44,001 nt of DNA from Gammaproteobacteria bacterium (lineage in GTDB: Bacteria; Pseudomonadota; Gammaproteobacteria; Legionellales; Legionellaceae), in contig JAHZKF010000028.1 in the NCBI GenBank assembly GCA_022600575.1, positions 1 through 44,001 on the forward strand, written 5' to 3'. Positions 28,458-37,105 of the stretch are shown one piece after another. Position 1 is the first letter of the stretch; each line of letters opens with the position of its first letter. The translations under genes and the position numbers were made by a program. Under the pieces are notes generated by a model. That model searched no databases. It saw nothing but the letters and a program-made list of their open reading frames with translations, and was not told the origin of the DNA.

Positions 28458-28623
28458 ATGAACTTAAAGTTAAATCTCATCAGTAAACAGTCTCGAAATC
28501 AATCCGTATTTTTTGTGGTGGTCAGTCACACCCTGTTTTATGCTCTCTGCCGGCCTACTCTCTAATTTATCTGCTGCGCCAGAGGGCGAAACCTCTGCAG
28601 ATAATGAAATAATAATGACATAA
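28458..28623 (+). pseudogene. Possible small exported protein split by a one-base frameshift
   Basis: Frame 1 begins with ATG 28458 and reads MNLKLNLISKQSRNQSVFFV, stopping at 28563-28565. An overlapping frame read through the same DNA gives FLWWSVTPCFMLSAGLLSNL followed by SAAPEGETSADNEIIMT and stops at TAA 28621-28623. Joined at the T6 run (28509-28514), the two make about 54 residues with a basic N-region, a hydrophobic core and a plausible LSA-AP signal-peptidase site. That is a far better protein than either half. Causes could be a sequencing error, a decayed gene or slippage at the T run. There is no good ribosome site before the ATG, and the TATAAT overlaps it, so this remains tentative. 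Confidence 0.3.
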
Positions 28624-28647
28624 ATACTTTTTAGAGAGACTTTTGGT

Positions 28648-29919
28648 ATGCACTTATTTAAATTGAAACAGCAACAGCTCAAATATATTTACTTATGTAT
28701 TATTTGGATAATCTCTGCAGGCTTTTTATTTTATAAATATTTAATTCAAGTCTCGCCTAGTGTCATGACGCATGATTTAATGCAATCATTTCAGGTGAGT
28801 GGCGCAGGTCTTGGTCATCTATCAGCGTTTTATTTTTATGCTTATTTACTGATGCAAATCCCAGTAGGGGTTTTGATAGATAGGTATAGCCCAAGATTAC
28901 TGACAACACTTGCCATTTTTGTGTGTAGCCTTGCAACGTTTATTTTTTCACATACGCATACACTGTGGTTGGCATGTCTTGCAAGGGCATTGATGGGGGC
29001 AGGTTCTGCTTTTGCTGCAGTGTCTTGTTTTAAGCTTGCAGCCGTTTGGTTTACACCAAAACGCTTTGCTTTTGTCTCAGGTTTGTTTATGACAGCGGCT
29101 ATGCTTGGGGCTGTAGGGGGGCAGATGCCACTCGCATTATTAGTTCAATATAAAGGTTGGCGGGATGCACTCGAAGTTGTTGCTATGATTGGGATGTCTT
29201 TAGGTGTGATTTATTACTTGGTTTTGCGAGATAAACCTCAGGCAACTGAGCATGTTAACCCGCCTAAAGAAAAAGTGATAACGCTTTTAAAACGTATTAT
29301 TTTTAATAAACAAACTTGGGCTTTGTCTTTGTATAGTGGTCTTGCATTTGCACCGGTATCTGTATTTGGAGGGTTGTGGGGCGTTCCCTTTTTAGAGACA
29401 GCTTATCAGTTATCGCGAACGGATGCAGCACTTGCTATTTCGTGTATTTTTATAGGATTCGCAGCAGGAGCCCCTTTTTGGGGATGGCTGTCAGATTATG
29501 TTAAGCGACGAAAGCCGGTCTTGTTTTGTGGCACCTTTGCGGCATTAATATGTTTGTTGATTGTGCTTTATAGCGCGTATTTATCGCTTTTAGTGTTGAT
29601 GGTGCTGTTGTTTTTATTTGGGTTTGGTGCCAGTGGTTTTTTCACTAGCTTTGCTATGATTCGTGAAATATTCCCTTTAACACTTGCAGCAACCGTGCTT
29701 GGTATTATGAATACGTTTAATTCTGTGTTTGAAGCCTTATTTGAGCCCTTAATTGGTATGGTGTTAGATTGGGTTTGGGATGGAGAGATGTTAAATAATA
29801 TTCCTCAGTTTTCGATTGCTGGGTATCATACATCATTATTGATTTTACCTGTTTCGTTGATTTTATCGTTAATGACATTATTGTTAATTGATGAAACGTT
29901 TTGTGGTACGAGAACTTAA
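28648..29919 (+). CDS. MFS transporter
   Basis: A 423-residue major facilitator superfamily permease in the inner membrane. About 12 hydrophobic segments are visible. The motif A region between helices 2 and 3 reads PVGVLIDRYSPRLLTTLA, and its repeat in the second half reads FWGWLSDYVKRRKPVLF. A moderate AGAGAG lies ~12 bases before the ATG. The polar central loop (residues ~195-215) joins the two six-helix halves. The substrate cannot be read from sequence. Legionellales encode many MFS nutrient transporters of this size (the Pht group among them), so an amino acid or other small nutrient is possible but inferred. It precedes the initiator tRNA gene, whose promoter begins just after its stop. 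Confidence 0.88.
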   Translation: MHLFKLKQQQLKYIYLCIIWIISAGFLFYKYLIQVSPSVMTHDLMQSFQVSGAGLGHLSAFYFYAYLLMQIPVGVLIDRYSPRLLTTLAIFVCSLATFIFSHTHTLWLACLARALMGAGSAFAAVSCFKLAAVWFTPKRFAFVSGLFMTAAMLGAVGGQMPLALLVQYKGWRDALEVVAMIGMSLGVIYYLVLRDKPQATEHVNPPKEKVITLLKRIIFNKQTWALSLYSGLAFAPVSVFGGLWGVPFLETAYQLSRTDAALAISCIFIGFAAGAPFWGWLSDYVKRRKPVLFCGTFAALICLLIVLYSAYLSLLVLMVLLFLFGFGASGFFTSFAMIREIFPLTLAATVLGIMNTFNSVFEALFEPLIGMVLDWVWDGEMLNNIPQFSIAGYHTSLLILPVSLILSLMTLLLIDETFCGTRT

Positions 29920-29933
29920 TGAGCAGAAAGGGC

Positions 29934-29962
29934 TTGCGTGAAGTGACCGTTCCTCGTATAAT
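29934..29962 (+). promoter_or_regulatory. Promoter of tRNA-fMet and the rimP-nusA-infB operon
   Basis: TTGCGT (29934-29939), 17-base spacer, perfect TATAAT (29957-29962); the tRNA begins 13 bases later. No other promoter is seen before rimP, so read-through past the tRNA terminator probably feeds the operon, as with metY-rimP in E. coli. Confidence 0.8.
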
Positions 29963-29975
29963 CACTTCCAGTTGA

Positions 29976-30052
<77 letters not shown>

Positions 30053-30061
30053 CTTTTAGAG

Positions 30062-30086
30062 AAACCCCATTTATGGGGTTTTTTAT
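30062..30086 (+). terminator. Rho-independent terminator between tRNA-fMet and rimP
   Basis: Stem AAACCCC (30062-30068) with GGGGTTT (30075-30081), loop ATTTAT, continuing T run. It likely ends most tRNA transcripts while letting some continue into rimP. Confidence 0.85.
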
Positions 30087-30105
30087 TATCTAACGGTTTG
30101 ATTGT

Positions 30106-30564
30106 ATGATTCAGCAAGAGATTGAACACTTAGTGCGCCCAAGTATTGAAGATATGGGAATTGAGCTTTGGGGTGTGGAGTATCAACGGCAAGGCCACTC
30201 GGGGCTTTTACGTATTTATATCGATAAATCAGAAGGTGTTGTGGTGAATGATTGTGAGCGTGTAAGCCGCCAAGTGAGCGCATTGCTCGATGTAAACGAT
30301 CCTATACCAGGTCAATATCAATTAGAAATTTCATCGCCTGGTATGCCAAGACCTTTGTTTTACCCTGAGCAATATGCGCGTTATTTAGGGGATGAAGTTC
30401 AGATTCGTTTGAATGTTCCTATGGATGGCAGACGAAATATAGTGGGACTCATTAAAGCAGTAGAGGACGATGCTCTGGTTTTAAGTGAAGAGGATATTGA
30501 GCACACGTTTCTTTTTTCAAATATTATTAAAGCACATTTGACACGCGAACGAGGCGAAGCATGA
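30106..30564 (+). CDS. rimP: Ribosome maturation factor RimP
   Basis: A 152-residue protein needed for 30S subunit maturation. The N-terminal domain reads [20 protein letters not shown] and [20 protein letters not shown], with [13 protein letters not shown] as the family signature near residue 78. The C-terminal domain is SH3-like. The ATG follows the terminator by ~20 bases with only a weak ribosome site. It overlaps nusA by 4 bases. Confidence 0.95.
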   Translation: MIQQEIEHLVRPSIEDMGIELWGVEYQRQGHSGLLRIYIDKSEGVVVNDCERVSRQVSALLDVNDPIPGQYQLEISSPGMPRPLFYPEQYARYLGDEVQIRLNVPMDGRRNIVGLIKAVEDDALVLSEEDIEHTFLFSNIIKAHLTRERGEA

Positions 30565-32054
30565 GCAAAGAATTGTTGTTGGTTGCCGAGGCACTATCTA
30601 ATGAAAAAGGGGTTCCTAAAGAAACCGTACTAGAGGCTATTCAAGCAGGATTAGAATCTGCAACACGTAAGCTCTCAGGTATGGAAATGGGGATTCGTGT
30701 GAAAGTTGATGCGCGCACGGGTGAGTATGAAACGTTTCGTTATTGGGATGTTGTGCCTGATGATGAGCTGATGTTTCCTGAACGTGAGTTAACCTTGGCT
30801 GATGCACAGGCTCGTATGCCTGATATTGAAATGTCAGGACGAATTGAAGAATTAATGCCTTCTATTGAGTTTGGACGTATTGCAGCACAAAGTGCACGTC
30901 AAGCAATTGCGCAAAAAATGCGAGAAGCAGAGCGGCAATTGGTTGAAAATCAGTTTAAAGATAAACTGGGTCAGCTTGTTTATGGTACCGTTAAGAAAGT
31001 GACGCGTGAACATATTATTATTGATTTAGGTGGAAAAGCTGAAGCATTTTTGTCTCGAACCGAGATGTTACCACAAGAGATGTTTCGAACGAATGATAGA
31101 GCACGCGCGTATCTTTATGCGATTTCAGATCAGCCACGAGGCCCTCAACTTTTGGTGAGCCGAGTTTGTGACGAAATGCTGGTTGAATTATTCCGCATTG
31201 AAGTGCCTGAAATTGGCGAGAGTGTGATTGAAATTAAGGCTGCTACACGTGAGCCCGGTAGTCGCGCTAAAATTGCGGTTAAAACCAATGATGGGCGTAT
31301 TGATCCCGTGGGCGCTTGTGTGGGGATGCGAGGCGCGCGTGTTCAGGCGGTTTCAAGTGAGCTTGGTGGTGAGCGTGTTGATATTGTACTTTGGGACGAT
31401 AACCCCGCGCAGTTAGTGATTAATGCGATGGCGCCAGCAGAGGTTTCATCGATTGTTGTTGATGAAGATTCACATACCATGGATTTAGCGGTTCATGCAT
31501 CACAATTATCACAAGCAATTGGACGTAGCGGTCAAAATGTTCGTTTAGCAAGTCAGCTGACCGGCTGGACGCTTAATGTGATGACCATTGAAGATTTCGA
31601 AGAAAAAAGTCAAGAAGAAGCAGTTAAAATTATTGAGCTGTTTACTTCAACGCTTCAAATTGACGAAGAAATTGCACAGTTATTGGTAAGTAATGGTTTT
31701 TCCTCCTTAGAAGAAGTGGCATATGTCCCTAAGGAAGAATTGTTTGCAATTGAAGCATTTGATGAAGAAATCATTGATGAGTTGCGAAATCGTGCCAACG
31801 ACCACTTGTTAACACAAGCATTGACTGGAAAAAAACAAGGTAATGCCGATAACGGGGCAGCTGATTTGGCCTCGATGGATGGTATCACACCAGAGTTGTT
31901 GGAAGGATTAATTGCCGAAGGAATCACAACTCGAGAGTTGTTAGCAGAGCATGCGGTTGATGAATTATTAGATGTGCCAGGAATGACGGCAGAAAAGGCC
32001 GGTATTTTGATTATGAAAGCACGAGAAGCATGGTTTGAATCTGACAAAGCGTGA
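30561..32054 (+). CDS. nusA: Transcription termination/antitermination protein NusA
   Basis: A 497-residue RNA polymerase-binding factor. The N-terminal domain (~1-130) is followed by an S1 domain ([20 protein letters not shown] near 145), two KH domains ([20 protein letters not shown] near 255; [19 protein letters not shown] near 320) and two acidic C-terminal repeats ([20 protein letters not shown] and [20 protein letters not shown]). The presence of both C-terminal repeats is the gammaproteobacterial form that contacts the alpha subunit. Starts in the ATGA overlap with rimP. Confidence 0.97.
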   Translation: MSKELLLVAEALSNEKGVPKETVLEAIQAGLESATRKLSGMEMGIRVKVDARTGEYETFRYWDVVPDDELMFPERELTLADAQARMPDIEMSGRIEELMPSIEFGRIAAQSARQAIAQKMREAERQLVENQFKDKLGQLVYGTVKKVTREHIIIDLGGKAEAFLSRTEMLPQEMFRTNDRARAYLYAISDQPRGPQLLVSRVCDEMLVELFRIEVPEIGESVIEIKAATREPGSRAKIAVKTNDGRIDPVGACVGMRGARVQAVSSELGGERVDIVLWDDNPAQLVINAMAPAEVSSIVVDEDSHTMDLAVHASQLSQAIGRSGQNVRLASQLTGWTLNVMTIEDFEEKSQEEAVKIIELFTSTLQIDEEIAQLLVSNGFSSLEEVAYVPKEELFAIEAFDEEIIDELRNRANDHLLTQALTGKKQGNADNGAADLASMDGITPELLEGLIAEGITTRELLAEHAVDELLDVPGMTAEKAGILIMKAREAWFESDKA

Positions 32055-32103
32055 TGAATTGTTGAATGTAAGTTGGCGCGAGTTGCTGAATGAGGAGTAA
32101 AAC

Positions 32104-34689
32104 ATGGCAGATGTGACGGTGAAGCAATTGGCTCGAGACGCTGGAATCTCTGTCGAGCGTTTATTAAGTCAGTTACAGAGAGCAGGATTGTCTATTACAA
32201 CAGAAGAGCAATCTGTAAGTGAAGAGCAGCGACGGGCTTTACTGAGTCATTTAAATATGAGTAAAACGCAAGAAGAATCGACCTCATCTGAACGCATTAC
32301 CTTACGTCGGAAGAGTGTTTCTCGGGTAACGTTGGGCCAAGACGCGCATCGAGGCAAGACCGTCAACATTGAAGTACGTAAAAAGCGTACCTATGTAAAA
32401 AGAAGCTCTTTAGCTGAGCCTGAAACCCCTGTTGAAGATGAGGTTGAAGACGAAATTAAGGTTGATCTTGAAGACGTATCTGCGGTTTCAGACGAAGTAT
32501 CTGCTGAGGATGAGGTTGCAGTTGAACCTACAGTTGAGTCCGAAGTTGAGGCTGAAGTTGCCGTGACTGAAACCCCAGAAAGTGAAGTTTCTGATGAAGT
32601 GAAAGAGGCACCTGCTGAAGAAGTGGCAGCCGAAGCCAGTATTCCTGATGAGCCAGTGGCTCCAGCGCCTGTGTCTACTGATGACAAGGGGCGTGATAAG
32701 AAAAAAGGACATGCAGCGAGTCCCCCTAAAACGGATGCCCGTCCAGACGCAAAACGCGGCAAAAAGAAATCTAAATACGCTTCTTCTTCAAGAGATGACA
32801 ATGACTCTGGATTTTCAGGGCAAGGTAGACGTAATAAATTTAAAAAACGAAAAGGTGCAGAAAAATCAGATCGTTATCGTGAAGCAGAAGAAAGTTTAAC
32901 GCACGGATTTGCAAAACCTACAGAACCTGTGGTGCATGATGTTGCCGTGCCTGAAACAATTTCTGTGGCTGATCTTGCAAAGCGCATGTCGGTGAAAGGC
33001 GCTGAAGTGATCAAAACGATGATGAACCTGGGTGCGATGGCAACGATTAATCAGGTGATTGATCAAGAAACTGCGATGATAGTGGTTGAAGAGATGGGCC
33101 ATAAAGCACATGCGCTTAGTGCGGATGCGCTTGAAACTGACTTAGGCGAAGCGCATGAAGATGCCCAAGAAGGCGTAGAAGAAGCACGTGCACCTGTGGT
33201 CACAATTATGGGGCATGTTGATCATGGTAAAACATCTTTACTAGATTATATTCGTCGAACAAAAGTGGCTGCTGGCGAAGCAGGCGGCATTACACAGCAT
33301 ATTGGTGCTTATCATGTGTCAACACCAAAAGGGGATCTAACCTTTTTGGATACGCCAGGACACGCGGCATTTACAGCAATGCGTGCACGGGGTGCACAAG
33401 CAACAGATATTGTTATTTTGGTTGTGGCGGCTGATGATGGTGTAAAACCGCAAACGATTGAAGCTGTTCAGCATGCGAAAGCTGCGGGTGTACCTATTAT
33501 TATTGCAGTCAATAAAATTGATAAACCTGAAATTGATCCAGATCGTGTGATGAACGAATTATCAAGCCACGATGTGATTCCTGAATCATGGGGTGGTGAC
33601 ACTCAATTTGTTAATATTTCGGCAAAAACAGGTCAGGGTGTTGATGAACTACTAGATGCATTGCTTTTACAATCTGAAGTGTTAGAGCTTAAAGCACATC
33701 AAAAAGGTGCGGCTAAAGGTATTGTGATTGAATCACGTCTAGATAAAGGACGTGGCCCTGTTGCGAGTGTTTTAGTACAAAGTGGAACACTTAATAAAGG
33801 GGATATGTTGCTCGCTGGGTTACAGTATGGACGAATCAGAGCATTGGTTCGTGATAATGGAGAGCAAGTACTCAGTGCAGGTCCCTCTATTCCTGTTGAA
33901 GTCCTTGGCCTATCGGCTGTGCCGCATGCGGGTGATGAGGCGATTGTTGTGCCAAATGAAAAACGTGCACGTGAAGTTGCCTTGTTTCGTCAGGGTAAAT
34001 TTAGAGATGTGAAGTTAGCAAGACGTCAAAGAAATACACTTGAAGGTATGTTTGATGAAATCAGTGCGGGCGAAATTAAAACATTAAATGTTGCACTTAA
34101 AGCTGATGTACAAGGTTCGGTTGAAGCGATTTCGGATGCGTTAACGAAATTATCAAATGACGAAGTGAAGGTTAGTGTTATTTCGACTGGTGTTGGTGGT
34201 ATTACAGAATCAGATGTACATTTGGCAATTGCATCTCAAGCACATTTAATTGGTTTTAATGTGCGAGCTGATTCAGGGGCTAAACGATTGGCCGAAGCTG
34301 AGTCGGTGACCTTGAATTATTATAGTGTGATTTATGACATTGTTGATCAAGTTAAAGCAGCATTAACCGGTTTACTTGGTCCAACCTTTAAAGAGAATAT
34401 TGTTGGAACAGCGGAAGTGCGCGATGTATTCCGTTCACCAAAATTGGGTGCGATTGCAGGCTGTATGGTACTTGAAGGGATGATGAAGCGACATAACCCA
34501 ATTCGTGTTTTACGAGATCACGTGGTGATTTATGAAGGTGAACTTGAATCATTGCGCCGCTTTAAAGATGATGCTGGTGAAGTACGTCAAGGTCTTGAAT
34601 GTGGTATTGGGGTTAAAAATTATAATGACGTGAAAGTCGGTGACATGATTGAAGTGTTCGAAACGGTTGAGGTCAAACGAGAGTTATGA
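32104..34689 (+). CDS. infB: Translation initiation factor IF-2
   Basis: An 861-residue GTPase that brings fMet-tRNA to the 30S P site. The N-terminal IF2 domain ([20 protein letters not shown]) is followed by a long low-complexity linker (residues ~100-270) with an acidic Glu/Val/Asp part and then a Lys/Arg/Asp part. The second IF2_N domain ([20 protein letters not shown]) precedes the G domain: G1 GHVDHGKTS from residue 370, G2 GGITQHIG, G3 DTPGHAAF and G4 NKID. Domains II to IV follow, ending in the fMet-binding C-terminus. In-frame internal starts for shorter isoforms are possible but not evident. GAGGAG lies about 7 bases upstream of the start. Confidence 0.97.
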   Translation: MADVTVKQLARDAGISVERLLSQLQRAGLSITTEEQSVSEEQRRALLSHLNMSKTQEESTSSERITLRRKSVSRVTLGQDAHRGKTVNIEVRKKRTYVKRSSLAEPETPVEDEVEDEIKVDLEDVSAVSDEVSAEDEVAVEPTVESEVEAEVAVTETPESEVSDEVKEAPAEEVAAEASIPDEPVAPAPVSTDDKGRDKKKGHAASPPKTDARPDAKRGKKKSKYASSSRDDNDSGFSGQGRRNKFKKRKGAEKSDRYREAEESLTHGFAKPTEPVVHDVAVPETISVADLAKRMSVKGAEVIKTMMNLGAMATINQVIDQETAMIVVEEMGHKAHALSADALETDLGEAHEDAQEGVEEARAPVVTIMGHVDHGKTSLLDYIRRTKVAAGEAGGITQHIGAYHVSTPKGDLTFLDTPGHAAFTAMRARGAQATDIVILVVAADDGVKPQTIEAVQHAKAAGVPIIIAVNKIDKPEIDPDRVMNELSSHDVIPESWGGDTQFVNISAKTGQGVDELLDALLLQSEVLELKAHQKGAAKGIVIESRLDKGRGPVASVLVQSGTLNKGDMLLAGLQYGRIRALVRDNGEQVLSAGPSIPVEVLGLSAVPHAGDEAIVVPNEKRAREVALFRQGKFRDVKLARRQRNTLEGMFDEISAGEIKTLNVALKADVQGSVEAISDALTKLSNDEVKVSVISTGVGGITESDVHLAIASQAHLIGFNVRADSGAKRLAEAESVTLNYYSVIYDIVDQVKAALTGLLGPTFKENIVGTAEVRDVFRSPKLGAIAGCMVLEGMMKRHNPIRVLRDHVVIYEGELESLRRFKDDAGEVRQGLECGIGVKNYNDVKVGDMIEVFETVEVKREL

Positions 34690-35054
34690 ATCATGAAAGC
34701 AGTAGTCGGCGACCTGATCGTATAGCAGGACTCATGCAGCGCAAGCTTGCGCAGTTAATTCAGCATGAAATACACGATCCACGTCTCCCAAAATGGATGA
34801 CCATTTTGGATGTGAAGATATCAAAAGATTTAGGAAATGCACGCGTTTACTTTACAGTCATAAGTGATGAGCCGGATGAAGTAGTGGCGGTTCTGAATGC
34901 TTCAGCACCTTTTTTGAGAACGGCACTTGCAAGAACTTTGAGTTTGCGCAGAGTGCCAAAGCTTTCGTTTGTTTATGATACCTCGGTTGAATATGGAAAA
35001 CAGTTGAGTCGTTTAATTGATAAAGCAAATGATGGCGGCGATGCTACTGATTGA
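34686..35054 (+). CDS. rbfA: Ribosome-binding factor A
   Basis: A 122-residue KH-like protein for 30S maturation and cold adaptation. [20 protein letters not shown], the [15 protein letters not shown] strand and [20 protein letters not shown] match the family. Overlaps infB by 4 bases (ATGA) and truB by 14 bases. Confidence 0.96.
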   Translation: MNHESSSRRPDRIAGLMQRKLAQLIQHEIHDPRLPKWMTILDVKISKDLGNARVYFTVISDEPDEVVAVLNASAPFLRTALARTLSLRRVPKLSFVYDTSVEYGKQLSRLIDKANDGGDATD

Positions 35055-35952
35055 TGGCATTCTGTTGGTTGATAAACCACTAGGGCTGTCGTCAAATGGT
35101 GTTTTGCAGCGTGCGAAGCGTTTACTCGGGGCCAAAAAAGCAGGGCATACCGGAAGCCTTGATCCATTAGCAACAGGCATGTTGCCTATTTGTTTAGGTG
35201 AGGCCACAAAGTTTTCACAATATCTACTCGATGCAGATAAAGCCTATGAAGTAACAGCTGTTTTGGGAGCTGTGAGTAGTACAGGTGATGCTGAAGGAGA
35301 TATTCGTGTTGTTCACGAACAGGTTCATATTTCAGAAGCGGATCTTAATACGGTTTTAAAGAAATTAACGGGTCCTATCTTACAAACACCACCGATGTAT
35401 TCGGCACTAAAACACAAAGGGAAGCCTTTATATACTTATGCGCGTCGCGGTGAGGTCATTGACCGGCCCGCGCGTGAAGTCGTTATTTATGATATAAAAT
35501 GTCATAAAGTTGACGGTAAAAGCATCTATCTTACGGTAAAATGCAGTAAAGGCACCTATATTCGTTCTTTGGTTGAAACCATTGGTGAACAGTTGGGTGT
35601 TGGAGGAGCGTATGTTACACAATTGCATCGCACCTACACTGCAGGTTTTGAGCATGAGCCGATGTGGACGCTTGACGCATTAGAAGCTGAGCGTTTAGAG
35701 ACGCGGCGCATGCATCTTTTGCCGCCCGAGCGCGCGGTTCTTCAATTTGAAAGGCTTGATGTAAGCATGGAAGTGATGCAAATGCTTTATCAAGGTAAAA
35801 CAGTATCTGATTTAGAGAGCATACCCGATATCAGCACAGTGCGGTTGTATTCGCCTGAAAATGTATTTTTTGGTTTAGGTGAAATAACCGCTGAAGGTGA
35901 TTTAAAAGTAAAGCGTTTAAAGTCGATAAACAACCCAATCAAGATTGATTAA
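35041..35952 (+). CDS. truB: tRNA pseudouridine(55) synthase
   Basis: A protein of about 303 residues making pseudouridine 55 in the tRNA T-loop. GILLVDKPLGLSSN opens the fold, and HTGSLDPLATGMLPICLGEA holds the catalytic Asp. YEVTAVLGAVSSTGDAEGD, QTPPMYSALKHKGKPLYTYA and CSKGTYIRSLVETIGEQLG are the further conserved motifs. ATG 35041 is chosen because GGCGG precedes it and the family starts close to the DKP motif; ATG 35029 or 35032 would add 3-4 residues. Its 3' end overlaps the convergent HAD gene by 14 bases. Confidence 0.96.
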   Translation: MLLIDGILLVDKPLGLSSNGVLQRAKRLLGAKKAGHTGSLDPLATGMLPICLGEATKFSQYLLDADKAYEVTAVLGAVSSTGDAEGDIRVVHEQVHISEADLNTVLKKLTGPILQTPPMYSALKHKGKPLYTYARRGEVIDRPAREVVIYDIKCHKVDGKSIYLTVKCSKGTYIRSLVETIGEQLGVGGAYVTQLHRTYTAGFEHEPMWTLDALEAERLETRRMHLLPPERAVLQFERLDVSMEVMQMLYQGKTVSDLESIPDISTVRLYSPENVFFGLGEITAEGDLKVKRLKSINNPIKID

Positions 35953-36580
35953 ATTGCATAAGCACCGTTTCTAGCTCATGAGGCGTATCGACGATAAAGT
36001 CGGGTTTTGCGCGTGCTAAAGCTGTTTTATCATTATATCCCCACGTGACAGCGATGGAGGTTATGCCAATGGATTGGGCAGCTTCTATATCTCTTACTTC
36101 ATCAACCACATAGCATGTGTTGGAAGCAATCAGATGTTTTGCTTTGAATAAATGATGTAGTGCACGAAGTTTACTGAGCCTATATTTTTCGACATGAATA
36201 TAATCAAATTGTTTGAGTTGATGTTGTGATAAAAATCTTTGAATGTTCTTTTTAGAATTGCTGCTTAATATACCAATGCTTAAAGTATATTCTGGTAGGG
36301 CTTTGAATAGTGGACGAAGCCCTGGTTGCAGTTTCATATAGGGTATTTGAGCGCGCAATCGCTGTCGTACAGCCATCATTAAGATAGGGGTTAGCCAAGG
36401 TTTAATTTTTAAATACGTTAAAATATGCTGGGCAGGCATTTGACGTATTTCAGGTAACATATCAGGCGTGATAGGCTGAAAGCGGTAGAGAGGTGCTAGT
36501 TGTTGTGTGATGTCGGAGAGTGCAAGCAGACTGTCAGCTATCGTTCCGTCAAAATCAAAAATAATGTGTTTTTGTAACAT
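35939..36580 (-). CDS. HAD-superfamily hydrolase (phosphoglycolate phosphatase-like)
   Basis: A 213-residue haloacid-dehalogenase fold phosphatase. Motif I is DFDGTIADS (Asp9 nucleophile, Asp11 acid/base). The helical cap spans ~15-85. Motif II is GILSSNSKKNI near 109, motif III is the Lys region KYRLSKLRAL near 135, and motif IV is VVDEVRDIEAA near 158. The usual Gly before the motif IV Asp is a Val, a small variation. The pattern resembles Gph/PpaX phosphatases acting on small phosphorylated metabolites; the substrate is not evident. It lies alone on the minus strand between truB and rpsO, so it interrupts the usual truB-rpsO linkage. Confidence 0.88.
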   Translation of the reverse strand: MLQKHIIFDFDGTIADSLLALSDITQQLAPLYRFQPITPDMLPEIRQMPAQHILTYLKIKPWLTPILMMAVRQRLRAQIPYMKLQPGLRPLFKALPEYTLSIGILSSNSKKNIQRFLSQHQLKQFDYIHVEKYRLSKLRALHHLFKAKHLIASNTCYVVDEVRDIEAAQSIGITSIAVTWGYNDKTALARAKPDFIVDTPHELETVLMQFNQS

Positions 36581-36647
36581 GGCACGACTTTATATTTTTA
36601 TTACTTATATGCTGACAGAGAATTTGAAGTTGGGCAAGGCTATTCTA

Positions 36648-36676
36648 TTGTTTTGGAAGGGGAGTCATGTTAATAT
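36648..36676 (+). promoter_or_regulatory. Candidate promoter of rpsO
   Basis: TTGTTT (36648-36653), 17-base spacer, TAATAT (36671-36676), about 50 bases before the rpsO start. A promoter is expected here because the opposing HAD gene separates rpsO from truB. AAGGGG and CCCCTT around the -10 could also pair. Confidence 0.5.
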
Positions 36677-36728
36677 CCCCCCCTTTACTGAATTTGAATG
36701 ATCTAACTTCGAGACTTAGGAGTGAACA

Positions 36729-37004
36729 ATGTCGCTATCAAGCGCACAGAAAGCAGAAATTGTTAATGATTTTAAACAAGCAGCCAACGATACAGGCTCT
36801 ACAGAAGTGCAAGTATCGTTAATGACAGGCCGTATTAAGTATTTAACTGACCATTTTAAAGCCCACAAAAAAGACGTTCATTCGCGTCGTGGTTTGCAAA
36901 CATTGGTTAACAAACGTCGTAAATTATTAACGTATCTAAAGCGTAATAATAAAGAGCGTTACGCAACATTAATTAAGTCATTGGGTTTAAGAGATTCATA
37001 CTGA
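36729..37004 (+). CDS. rpsO: 30S ribosomal protein S15
   Basis: A 91-residue primary 16S rRNA-binding protein. [40 protein letters not shown] and the [20 protein letters not shown] end are diagnostic. TTAGGAGTG precedes the ATG. It is separated from pnp by an attenuator-like terminator. In E. coli S15 represses its own translation through its mRNA leader; the leader here is ~45 bases and GC/C-run rich near its 5' end, but I could not establish a pseudoknot. Confidence 0.97.
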   Translation: MSLSSAQKAEIVNDFKQAANDTGSTEVQVSLMTGRIKYLTDHFKAHKKDVHSRRGLQTLVNKRRKLLTYLKRNNKERYATLIKSLGLRDSY

Positions 37005-37021
37005 GTTTAGAGATGACTCAG
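37001..37021 (+). other. Small hairpin over the rpsO stop codon
   Basis: CTGAGT (37001-37006) pairs with ACTCAG (37016-37021) around a 9-base loop. It includes the rpsO TGA stop and lies 20 bases upstream of the terminator. It may be a 3'-end processing or stability element. Confidence 0.45.
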
Positions 37022-37040
37022 CCAATGCACGTGGAAAAAG

Positions 37041-37069
37041 AAGGCGCGATGTTTTGCGCCTTTTTTTTT
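37041..37069 (+). terminator. Terminator/attenuator between rpsO and pnp
   Basis: AAGGCGC (37041-37047) pairs with GCGCCTT (37056-37062), followed by an uninterrupted T run to 37069. pnp starts 37 bases later with no separate clear promoter, so partial read-through is likely, as in E. coli. Confidence 0.9.
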
Positions 37070-37105
37070 GCCCGTTAAAAGCAAGACAAAAAGAGGAATG
37101 AGAAC

